Source of the DNA: an uncultured Chloroflexota bacterium
GTDB taxonomy: Bacteria; Chloroflexota; Anaerolineae; Aggregatilineales; Phototrophicaceae
Assembly (NCBI GenBank): GCA_903864435.1
Contig: CAIPFY010000181.1
Span: 1 to 34,496, forward strand
Reading direction: 5' to 3'
DNA: 34,496 nucleotides
Shown: one piece after another, positions 23,731 through 31,529 of the stretch
How positions within the stretch are numbered: position 1 is the first letter of the stretch
Layout of the letters: each line of letters begins with the position of its first letter
Program-made: the position numbers and the translations under genes
The notes under the pieces: model-generated
What the model was told of the DNA's origin: nothing
Databases searched by the model: none
Seen by the model: the letters and a program-made list of their open reading frames with translations, nothing else

Positions 23731-26673
23731 ATGAAGCAGCGTCTCTTCACTAGCACAATGAATCGTCTGGTTCGGCGGGGCGCACCCGGCCAGACCATTG
23801 TCATCATGGCTATCGCGTTCATCGTCTTGCTTGCGTTTGTGGGCATTGTGACGGATGTTTCGCTGTTGTTCGTGCGCTATAGCACGCTGCGCCGTGCAGT
23901 GGATGCGGCGGCGGTGTCGGCTGCCGGACAGATTCGCCGCACGGTTGCCAATTCGACGGAACTGGCAAGCGCGGCTACACAGGGTGGAACACAGGAGCAG
24001 ATTGAAGCGCGTGCGGCGGGCTATGCCTATGCACGTAATGTTGCTACTGTGAACCTTGCTGCGCGTCAGTTCATCGAGTTCTACGGGCTGAGTCCGACGA
24101 ATGTGCTGGTGAACGATTGCGCCACGATGCCGGCATTGGATGCCGCGACTCTGGATAATCCGGCCTATCAAACCCGTTCCGACGTGGTGTTGTATAACGA
24201 GCTGGAGTGCGATTACCGCTTGCAACCGCGTAAACTGGTGAAGGTTACGGCGCAGGTGGATTCGCCAACGGTGTTCCTGCGGCTGATCGGCTGGGGGAAT
24301 GTTCGTCTGGAAGCCTCCGCGATTTCGGAAACCGCCGTGATTGATGTGGTGATGATCTTCGACGCTTCCGAATCGATGCTCAATCAGACTACTTACAATG
24401 ACTGGGAAAAAGTGCCGTCGCCTGTGCCGGGTAGCACCACGCTGGAAGTGGATACCGTCAACACGATCAACTGGGGGATGCGCTATTCGATCCCGCGTAT
24501 GGATACCGGCACGGGCGCGATTTCGCCGCAATATTACAATGCCGCCGACCCAACGGGCGACTTGTATTACTACTCGCGGGCATGGACAACCTTCTTGAGC
24601 AAGACCAACCCGCAAATCGTGGGCGAAGGCCGCACGAACGGCACGATCAACCCCGCTTCTTTTGATGCGAAGGTGGTGGTGCGCCCCTACATTGTGGATG
24701 CCGGCAATAATGCCACCGTGTCCACCTTTTCAGACTCGCGCAATCCCCGCACAGAATGCCGCGTCCGCTTCTATCCGGCAGGGCAGGCCATCCCGATGTC
24801 GAACGGGACGGGCGATTATGTCGTGACTGATGATGTGTATCAGGAACAGACGGCTATTCTGGGGACAGCGCCGACGATTGCGCCTAGCGGTTCGACCGGC
24901 ACATGGCAACCCTACTACGATGGCTTTGTCCCTGCTTATAACTACTTCGGCTGCTGCAACGATCCGAATGGCGACCAGAACTTTGACGATCTCATTTGCC
25001 AGCCATTCCGACAGGTGCGTAACTCTGCTGAGGCTTTCCTCGACCGTATTGATTTCAATCGCGGCGACCGTGTGGCGTTCGTGACGTTTGACCGTGATGC
25101 GTTTCTTGTTGACCCGGATGGTTCGGCTGGCTCGGAAGTCCACATGATTACCCGTCAGGACGTGGCGCTGAAGGCGTTGCGACAGATCGTGGGTGTGCGT
25201 GCGGAGCCGAACTTCTACGCCGATACCAATAACAATGGTCAGTGGGATGGGTTTGTGGTGGGCGGTGCGCCTTTCAATGCCAGCGACCCCACTAACAGCG
25301 GCAAGGTCTACAGCTACCGCTATAACCAGAATGCCGGCAGCACGGAATACAATTTCGCAACCAGCCAGTACACCACCCCCGGCGGGTTTGATGGACGCGC
25401 CATCCAGAACCTAACCGATTATCCGATCAAGGATAACTGCTTCTGGACAACCGCGATGTTGCCGTGGCCGTTGAGCATCTACAGCTCACCCGCCAATGAA
25501 ACCGCGAACGGCGCAGAACCCAACTACATTCCATTTGGCGATCAGACGGCGGCGCGGTTGGGGCTGCGCGTGGCTTCACGTTACCCGAACCCGCTGGCCG
25601 CGCAGGGTGTGACCACCACCCTGATGCACCCTAACCTGAATGACCCTTCGTGGGAAGCCTTGATGACTTTCCCGCAGGCCTCCAAGCAGGGTAATAAGCC
25701 TCGTTTCGCCTATGAAGTGGCGGGGGGGTGTCGTGGCTCGAACGTGGGTTCGGCGCTGCGGCAGGCCAATAACGCGCTGCTTGACCCGGATACCGTGCGC
25801 GTGAATGGCGCGGTGTGGGTGATGGTGATGCTGGGTGATGGCGCGGCGGCAGGCAGCGATCCGGTGCGGCGCGGCGGTGCGAATGGCACTCTCTCGCGCG
25901 CCAATCCGTATTCCAGCACGAACGCCCCCCCGGTTTCTGGCGATTACGGCTCGTATGGGCTTTGCCCGTATGGTCTGCCGACGGCGACCGGCATGGGCGA
26001 ATTGGTGGGCGGCGGCGGCACATGGGAATCGCGTCCGCCGCGTTGTATGGATGAGTTTCCAGTCAGCCGCCATTTCTGCTTTAACCCGTATGACAATCAG
26101 GACAGCGCGGGTGCCGTCTATATTGATCTGAATGACTCTGAAGAATGCCAGAACCAGTATGATGTGGATGATTTTGCCCGCGACTGGGCGGATTTCATCG
26201 GCCTGAGCGACCCGTTCCCGGCGCTGAGTGTGGCAGACCCCGGTCGTAACGCGCTGCAACTGCCGACGATTTTCACTATCGGTTTCGGTCTGGATTTCCA
26301 GCAGGGCGATGGCAGCTGCACCGCCAATATCAACGACTGCTTAGGCGAGGAATTGCTGCGTTACATCGCCGATGTGGGCGACAACAACCGCCTCGATACG
26401 GATTATCAGCAGGATTATAAAGGCACGCCTTCGGTGGATAAGAATCTGGCGGCAGGCGACTCGTATGGTTCACGTGGCCCGTGCGAAGGGGTTGTGCTGG
26501 GCGGGTATGCAGATGCCGAAGCTATTCCGGCCTCGCAAATCGAGACGCTGCTCATTAATCCTTTGCCACCTAAACAGAACTGCGGCAACTATTTTAATGC
26601 GCCAGATGCTGCTAAGTTGGACAGCGTGTTCAACGAAATCGCCTCGCGCATGTTTACACGTCTGACCCGCTAG
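23731..26673 (+). CDS. TadG-like protein with an interrupted VWA domain
   Basis: The 980-residue product begins with a TadE/G-type membrane anchor (APGQTIVIMAIAFIVLLAFV) that lacks the pilin Glu at +5. The post-anchor region (TLRRAVDAAAVSAAGQIRR) is typical of TadG-like proteins. A VWA fold starts with VVMIFDASESM, whose DxSxS metal-ion site is D211-S213-S215. The next VWA helix and strand (NSAEAFLDRIDFNRGDRVAFVTF) appear only around residue 425, so an insert of about 200 residues interrupts the domain. Later elements are GSNVGSALRQANNALL, VWVMVMLGDG and TIFTIGFG. Acidic loops resembling calcium-binding motifs occur (DPNGDQNFDDL, DTNNNGQWDG), and there are many Cys. AAGGAG precedes the ATG. 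It is probably an extracellular metal-dependent adhesin anchored in the membrane. Confidence 0.82.
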   Translation: MKQRLFTSTMNRLVRRGAPGQTIVIMAIAFIVLLAFVGIVTDVSLLFVRYSTLRRAVDAAAVSAAGQIRRTVANSTELASAATQGGTQEQIEARAAGYAYARNVATVNLAARQFIEFYGLSPTNVLVNDCATMPALDAATLDNPAYQTRSDVVLYNELECDYRLQPRKLVKVTAQVDSPTVFLRLIGWGNVRLEASAISETAVIDVVMIFDASESMLNQTTYNDWEKVPSPVPGSTTLEVDTVNTINWGMRYSIPRMDTGTGAISPQYYNAADPTGDLYYYSRAWTTFLSKTNPQIVGEGRTNGTINPASFDAKVVVRPYIVDAGNNATVSTFSDSRNPRTECRVRFYPAGQAIPMSNGTGDYVVTDDVYQEQTAILGTAPTIAPSGSTGTWQPYYDGFVPAYNYFGCCNDPNGDQNFDDLICQPFRQVRNSAEAFLDRIDFNRGDRVAFVTFDRDAFLVDPDGSAGSEVHMITRQDVALKALRQIVGVRAEPNFYADTNNNGQWDGFVVGGAPFNASDPTNSGKVYSYRYNQNAGSTEYNFATSQYTTPGGFDGRAIQNLTDYPIKDNCFWTTAMLPWPLSIYSSPANETANGAEPNYIPFGDQTAARLGLRVASRYPNPLAAQGVTTTLMHPNLNDPSWEALMTFPQASKQGNKPRFAYEVAGGCRGSNVGSALRQANNALLDPDTVRVNGAVWVMVMLGDGAAAGSDPVRRGGANGTLSRANPYSSTNAPPVSGDYGSYGLCPYGLPTATGMGELVGGGGTWESRPPRCMDEFPVSRHFCFNPYDNQDSAGAVYIDLNDSEECQNQYDVDDFARDWADFIGLSDPFPALSVADPGRNALQLPTIFTIGFGLDFQQGDGSCTANINDCLGEELLRYIADVGDNNRLDTDYQQDYKGTPSVDKNLAAGDSYGSRGPCEGVVLGGYADAEAIPASQIETLLINPLPPKQNCGNYFNAPDAAKLDSVFNEIASRMFTRLTR

Positions 26674-26691
26674 GGAGAGAGAGGGGTGCCG

Positions 26692-27639
26692 ATGAGCATT
26701 CATCAACCTGCCGAATTGTCGGCACGAGGGCGAAAAGGCCAAACACTGGCTGAATTTGCCCTGACTTTGCCAGTCCTGTTAATCCTGATGTTCGGGGTGA
26801 TCGAGTTTGGTCGCGTGTTTCAGGCGTGGGTGACGCTTCAGAATGCGGCTCGTGCGGCGGCGCGTTATGCCAGCACCGGCATGTATGATGAAAACACGTT
26901 TACCATGAACTTGAACCTGAACTCAGCCACACCTGCCGATTCCACCGGATTAATCCCGTGTGTGAACGATGGGAATCAACCCGGCTACGACTTCGCCAAT
27001 AATGGCGATTCGGTGCAAGACCCTGACCAACGTGGCACCAAAACATTGTACGATCCCCCCGGTCTGGATATGGGGGCGATCGAGGTTTACAACGGCGGCT
27101 TGGAAAGCCTGTTTGCCACATGGAACGACGGGGCGAACTGCGATCCGTTCAATGCCGATCATCAGGAAATGCGGCGCGATATGGCGCGTATCCTGTCAAT
27201 CATGCTGGAAGCGCAGCGCGGTTCGGCGGGTCTGTCAATTCAGCCGTTCCAATTCAACCTCAGCGGTGATAAGGCGCAGGTTGTCAGCGGCAACTGGCCG
27301 TGGTTCCGCGTGTGGCAGGTTCCTGACCCGAATATCAATCAGCGGTCGTATTTTGATGTGTCCATCTGTAGTTCCCGTCGGCTTACTAACAGCAGCAATT
27401 CGACGTACTACAGCATTTCTGGGCAGCAGCAGGATACGCGCTTTATCACCTATCAGGGCGACACCACGCTGGTGACGCCGAACAATCTGGCGTTGGACGG
27501 TGGTTCCACGCCGCCGCTGCCTGTGCCCGGTTGTTTGTTGAATGAAGTGCAGGCGGCGAGTGATACACAGGCCACCCATAAGGCGGCAAGCCCTGGTCTG
27601 ATCCGGGTGGGCCAGCCGATACGGTGTATGTCACAGTGA
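26692..27639 (+). CDS. TadE-family protein, N-terminal part of a frameshifted gene
   Basis: The N-terminus reads RKGQTLAEFALTLPVLLILM followed by FGVIEFGRVFQAWVTLQNAA, a classic TadE anchor with Glu at +5 after the G/Q junction. The start is ATG 26692 with GAGGGG upstream; GTG 26686 is the ORF-track start. The extracellular part continues to residue ~305, after which the frame runs into IRCMSQ and a stop. At the same place the overlapping frame begins DTVYVTVTFNHPLITPL, which reads as the natural continuation of a TadE C-terminus. A missing single base near 27616 (CCGAT for CCGGAT, for example) would restore one protein of about 815 residues. Whether this is a mutation or a sequencing error cannot be told here. 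Confidence 0.78.
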   Translation: MSIHQPAELSARGRKGQTLAEFALTLPVLLILMFGVIEFGRVFQAWVTLQNAARAAARYASTGMYDENTFTMNLNLNSATPADSTGLIPCVNDGNQPGYDFANNGDSVQDPDQRGTKTLYDPPGLDMGAIEVYNGGLESLFATWNDGANCDPFNADHQEMRRDMARILSIMLEAQRGSAGLSIQPFQFNLSGDKAQVVSGNWPWFRVWQVPDPNINQRSYFDVSICSSRRLTNSSNSTYYSISGQQQDTRFITYQGDTTLVTPNNLALDGGSTPPLPVPGCLLNEVQAASDTQATHKAASPGLIRVGQPIRCMSQ

Positions 27640-29135
27640 CGTTCAACCACCCGTTGATTACGCCGCTGCCGCTGCCGACCAATTACATTCGCATTCAGGC
27701 ACGCCGCAGCGCCATCGTCGAATCCTTCCGTGCGGCAGACCCGCGCAGCGCGTTGGCGGGCGGTTCGGCCATTGACCAGTTGATCCAGACCAATACACCC
27801 ACAGCGACCAGTTCACCGACGGTGACGGCCAGCGCAACGGGTACTTCGACGGCGACCGCAACCTTTACCCCCACGGCGTCATGGACTCCGCTGCCGCCGT
27901 TTAGCTGCGATCTGATTACCGCGAACGGCTTTACGGTCAATGGCGGTCAGATTATGGCGGATCTGCATAATGGGAACGCTGACTCGACCTTCCTGATGCG
28001 GGTCGTCGTGAAATGGCCGACCATTCTGGACTATCCGCAGATGTCGCTGTTCGAGATGTCGTTGAATGGTGTGGCACACTGGCGTGGCCGCGCCCTGTCG
28101 GATATCAACTCTGCCACTAACACGACAGATACGAGTGCCGGTCTATCCACGCCGATGAACTTCTTTATCGGCACCTCTGAATCGGATCGTACTGTGGCTT
28201 CGCAGGAAACGGCGCTGTGGGCATCTACGTTCAGCAGCGGCCCCGCGCAGATTCAAGAGTATACAAGCATCAACGACTACGGCGGGACGACCTTCTACTT
28301 CTACAACCCGCTTCAGCCGTCCACACCCTGTCAGGTGACTCTGTATCTGCCGACGCCGACGCCGCGCCCGACGGTCAATGCTCGCACGCCCAGCCCGACG
28401 CCGACTGCGACGCCATCCTGCGCATCGAACCAGATCAGCATTCGCTTCGCTGGCTATCAGAGTTTCGGTATCGCACGCTTTGAAATCACAAGCACCCGTC
28501 AGGCGGTGGCGCCTATCACCAACTTCACTATCAACTGGTCGCAACTGGCTGCCGGGGTGCTGACGTTGGATCGGGTGTCCGCTGTGGCGCCGTTCGGACA
28601 GCCCAACAGCGTGACCATCTGGCAGGCGAGTAGTTTGACCCAAGATGCGACGCCTTCTACTATCGGTCGTTCTGAAGGAACATGGGTGCAGAACTACACC
28701 ATTGACCCGGCACGCCCCGGCAACCCCACTGTGGTTTCGATCTATGTGGATTTCGGCGGGGTGGGCGGCTACCTGACGGATATTGGTTATGCAGCAGGTG
28801 GCGCGAATTTCAATGGAACGATATTCCGCATTAGCTGTGGTACGCAGACGACCGGCGGAACCGGTGGCGGGACATGGTATGGCGGTGAAGGCGACATCAC
28901 GATGGCGAATAACCCGACGCCTGCGCCGACAGCCACAAGAGGGCCGACCAATACGCCTGCGCCGACGCTGACACCTTCCAAGACAAACACGCCCTCTCCG
29001 CCGACCAAGACGCCGACGATTGGGCCGTCGAACACGCCTAAACCGGCGACGAATACGCCGACGGCCACCAAGCCGCCGACCCCGATTCCGCCGCCCACAC
29101 TGCCGGGTGGTGGGTGTATTGACAACTGCGGTTAG
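27582..29135 (+). pseudogene. C-terminal part of the frameshifted TadE protein: Thr/Pro-rich secreted region
   Basis: The frame is open from 27582. The ORF track places a GTG start at 27624 (503 residues), but no ribosome-binding site precedes it and its first residues (YVTVTFNHPLITPL, RRSAIVESFR) belong to a TadE C-terminus. The part encoded here lacks a signal sequence, so it would be secreted only as part of the upstream protein. Three Thr/Pro-rich linkers (TPTATSSPTVTASATGTSTA, PTPTPRPTVNARTPSPTPTA and the last ~65 residues) separate two beta-rich stretches of about 150 residues each. I do not recognise these domains. There is no sorting signal or C-terminal membrane segment; the end is Gly/Cys-containing (GGGCIDNCG). 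The linkers could carry O-glycans or span the cell wall. Confidence 0.65.
28911..29103 (+). repeat. Degenerate codon-level repeat encoding a Thr/Pro tail
   Basis: The DNA is a run of CCG/CCN and ACG/ACN codons (such as ACGCCTGCGCCGACA), giving NPTPAPTATRGPTNTPAPTL-like peptide. It is an imperfect low-complexity repeat within the coding sequence, with no conserved spacer or unit length, and is a likely place for assembly or replication slippage. Confidence 0.6.
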
Positions 29136-29160
29136 CCGCGCTCAATCCAGCAGACGTAAC

Positions 29161-29194
29161 CCGAAGCCCCCGCATTTGCCGGGGGTTTCGGTTT
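29161..29194 (+). terminator. Rho-independent terminator of the tad-like operon
   Basis: CCGAA-g-CCCCC and GGGGG-t-TTCGG form a ten-pair stem with one mismatch around the loop GCATTTGCC, followed by TTTAAG. It begins 25 bases after the stop codon of the Thr/Pro-rich frame. Confidence 0.8.
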
Positions 29195-29211
29195 AAGAAC
29201 CTCACCCCCTG

Positions 29212-29250
29212 CCCCCTCTCCATCACGCTGAGTACAACTAAGAGAGGGGG
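29212..29250. repeat. Intergenic inverted repeat CCCCCTCTC / GAGAGGGGG
   Basis: A perfect nine-base inverted repeat with a 21-base loop sits between the terminator and the next promoter. The C-rich left side (CTCACCCCCTGCCCCCTCTC) has the look of dispersed REP-like intergenic repeats. No second copy occurs in this window, so its dispersed nature is not shown. Confidence 0.4.
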
Positions 29251-29292
29251 TAAATTCAATAATTTGAAATGCACATGGGCTAGGTGTGGTAT

Positions 29293-29321
29293 TTGACGTT
29301 TAAGAAAATGTGTTCTACTAT
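29293..29321 (+). promoter_or_regulatory. Sigma-70-type promoter for the glycosylase/kinase pair
   Basis: TTGACG (29293-29298) and TACTAT (29316-29321) are spaced exactly 17 bases, about 28 bases before the first possible ATG. It is one of the better promoter matches in the window. Confidence 0.5.
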
Positions 29322-29348
29322 TCTGTCTCCGCAATTTATCTCCGGTGA

Positions 29349-30587
29349 ATGATGATGCGTTTGATAACTCCAACGATTGCCCGCCGCCTCGTGGTGAGCC
29401 GCCAACGGCTGGCAGGTGCGTATCCGCAGGCCGGGGCTGCCGCCATGCTGGATGTGATACGCGATTTAGGCTGTTTGCAGCTTGACCCGATTAGCGCTGT
29501 GTCTCGCAGTCATACGCTGGTGCTGCGCAGTCGTTTGGGGGCGTATGATCGCGCCGACCTTGACCGGCTGTTGTGGCAGGAGCGCAGCCTGTTCGAGTTC
29601 TGGGCGCATGCCGCTTCGATTGTGCTGACCGAAGACTATCCGGTTCATGCCTTCCAGATGAACGTGTGGCGTGAGAGCGCGTCGGCATGGGGCGAACGGG
29701 TGCGCCTGTGGGTTGAACAGAATGCAGGGCTGCGGCAGCATATTCTGGAGGAGATCAGCGCGAAAGGGGCGCTGCCTTCCAGCTATTTTGAAGATTCGTC
29801 GGTGGATTCGTGGTATTCATCCGGCTGGACATCCAACCGCAATGTGAGCCAGATGCTCGGTCATTTGTGGGATACGGGCGTGATTATGGTGGCGAACCGC
29901 AAGAACAACCATCGCTACTGGGATTTGGCGGAACGCTGCCTGCCGGAGTGGACGCCGCGTGAACCCCTGCCGCCCCACGAACTGACCGCCCGCGCCGCGC
30001 AGAAATCCTTGCGTGCGCTGGGCGTGGGAACGGCTAAACATATTCAGGCGCACTACACGCGGTCGCGTTATCCTGAACTAGGCGCGGTGTTAAAGACGCT
30101 GGAGGCCGACGGACTGATTGAGCGCATCCAGATTCAGGATGGCGGAACGGAATGGTCGGATACATGGTATATCCACCGCGCCGATTTGCCGCTGCTGGAG
30201 CGTTTGGAGGCGGGCGACTGGCAGCCCCGTACCACACTCCTATCCCCATTTGACAATTTGATTTGCGACCGCAACCGCACCGAACGGCTGTTTGATTTTA
30301 ACTTTCGCATCGAGATTTATGTGCCGAAAGTCAAACGCCAGTATGGATACTACGTGCTGCCGATTCTGCATGGGGATCGGCTGATCGGGCGGATTGACCC
30401 GCTGGTTGATCGCAAGCAAAACACGCTCACGGTCAATGCGGTGTACGCTGAACCGGATGCACCTGCTGACCGCGAGACTGCCCGTGCGGTGGCCGATTCC
30501 ATTCAAGAACTGGCTGCATTTGTGGGCGCAAAAGCGATACACTACGGGAGCGAGAAGCCCGCAATTTGGAAACAGGCTTTGCAGTAG
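29349..30587 (+). CDS. YcaQ/AlkZ-family winged-helix DNA glycosylase
   Basis: The 412-residue product matches the winged-helix HTH_42 family that includes E. coli YcaQ and Streptomyces AlkZ, enzymes that excise bulky alkylated bases and unhook interstrand crosslinks. The catalytic motif is visible as Q44-L45-D46 (CLQLDPISAVSRSH), the Q-x-D form of the YcaQ-like branch. Other family blocks include LFEFWAHAASIV, LGVGTAKHIQAHY and LLSPFDNLICDRNRTERLFD near residues 295-315, then YGYYVLPIL and LIGRIDPLVDR. Length is normal for the family. Three consecutive ATG codons (29349, 29352, 29355) make the start uncertain by two residues. It is followed after six bases by the PfkB gene. Confidence 0.88.
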   Translation: MMMRLITPTIARRLVVSRQRLAGAYPQAGAAAMLDVIRDLGCLQLDPISAVSRSHTLVLRSRLGAYDRADLDRLLWQERSLFEFWAHAASIVLTEDYPVHAFQMNVWRESASAWGERVRLWVEQNAGLRQHILEEISAKGALPSSYFEDSSVDSWYSSGWTSNRNVSQMLGHLWDTGVIMVANRKNNHRYWDLAERCLPEWTPREPLPPHELTARAAQKSLRALGVGTAKHIQAHYTRSRYPELGAVLKTLEADGLIERIQIQDGGTEWSDTWYIHRADLPLLERLEAGDWQPRTTLLSPFDNLICDRNRTERLFDFNFRIEIYVPKVKRQYGYYVLPILHGDRLIGRIDPLVDRKQNTLTVNAVYAEPDAPADRETARAVADSIQELAAFVGAKAIHYGSEKPAIWKQALQ

Positions 30588-30593
30588 GAGTGA

Positions 30594-31529
30594 ATGATTC
30601 TCATGTTGTTGATTATCTGCGCCAATCCTGCCGTTGATCGTTCGTTGACGATTCCGAATTTGACGGTTGGGGCGGTGAACCGTACTCATTCTTCGATGAC
30701 GGCGGCGGGCGGCAAAGGGTTTAATGTGGCGCGTGCGACTCATACGTTGGGTGGCGCGGCAACCTGCGCGAGTTTTGTGGGCGGACGCACCGGGCGCTGG
30801 TTGGCGGATTTAGCCGAAGCCGAAGGGCTGGATGCGCGTTGGACATGGATTGAAAGCGAAACGCGCATCTGTTCGATCATGGTTGATCCGGTGGCGGGGA
30901 CGGCTACGGTGGTCAATGAGCAGGGGCCGCAGGTCACAGCCGCCGATTGGGCGGCTTTCGCGGGGGATGTACAGGCCGCCGCCGCCGACTGTGCGGTTGC
31001 GGGCTTTAGTGGCAGTTTGCCGCCCGGATCGCCGGTGGAGGCTTATGCGCGGCTGGTGCGCGATCTGGCTGGCACGCGCCCCGTTTGGGTGGACAGCAGC
31101 GGCGCATCTCTGAAAGCCGCGCTGGAAATTCCCGGCATTGGCTTGAAGGTGAACGGCGAGGAAGCCGGCGCGATTCTGGGGCGCAACATCGAATCGGTGC
31201 CGGAGGCGCTGGCGGCAGCGGATGAACTGCGGGAGCGCGGGCTGGCGGCGGCGGTGCTGACGCTCGGCGCGGAAGGCGCGGTGATATCGCATCCAGAAGC
31301 GCGTGGTTGGGCGAAACCGCCGCGCTTGAACGTGTTGAGCGCGGTTGGCAGCGGTGATTCGTTCTTCGCCGGACTGCTGCTGGCGCTCTCCGAAGGCCGT
31401 CCTGTGGCGGATGCGCTGTGCCGTGCTGCCGCAGCCGGTGCCGCGAATGCGCTATCGGTGGGCGGCGGCAGTTTTGCGCGGGCGGATTTTGACCGGATTT
31501 ACAGCGAAACCCGCTTTCAGGGGTTATGA
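30594..31529 (+). CDS. PfkB-family sugar kinase (1-phosphofructokinase/tagatose-6-phosphate kinase-like)
   Basis: The 311-residue product has the N-terminal pattern of hexose-phosphate PfkB kinases: ICANPAVDRSLTIPNL, then GGKGFNVARATHTLGG at about residues 39-54. The second signature, AVGSGDSFFAGLLLAL, contains catalytic Asp255. The middle motif GFSGSLPPGSP and the preceding LTLGAEGAVI are also typical. The likely reaction is ATP-dependent phosphorylation of fructose 1-phosphate or a similar sugar phosphate, but members of this family differ in substrate. ATG 30594 follows GGAG at short spacing; ATG 30603 is an alternative. No phosphotransferase-system gene is nearby. The stop overlaps that of the convergent metallopeptidase gene by six bases. 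Confidence 0.86.
   Translation: MILMLLIICANPAVDRSLTIPNLTVGAVNRTHSSMTAAGGKGFNVARATHTLGGAATCASFVGGRTGRWLADLAEAEGLDARWTWIESETRICSIMVDPVAGTATVVNEQGPQVTAADWAAFAGDVQAAAADCAVAGFSGSLPPGSPVEAYARLVRDLAGTRPVWVDSSGASLKAALEIPGIGLKVNGEEAGAILGRNIESVPEALAAADELRERGLAAAVLTLGAEGAVISHPEARGWAKPPRLNVLSAVGSGDSFFAGLLLALSEGRPVADALCRAAAAGAANALSVGGGSFARADFDRIYSETRFQGL

Noticed and set aside
23386-24615. 409-residue minus-strand open frame
   Set aside because: It is antisense to the TadE and TadG genes, which have clear family motifs and ribosome-binding sites. The frame has Arg/His-rich composition and no domain.
27590-27640. Programmed ribosomal frameshift joining the two frames
   Set aside because: No X-XXY-YYZ slippery heptamer or strong downstream structure is visible at the junction, so a simple one-base change or error is more economical.
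28911-29103. CRISPR or tandem-repeat array
   Set aside because: The repetition is at the level of Thr and Pro codons, with no constant repeat unit or spacer, and it is in frame with the coding sequence.
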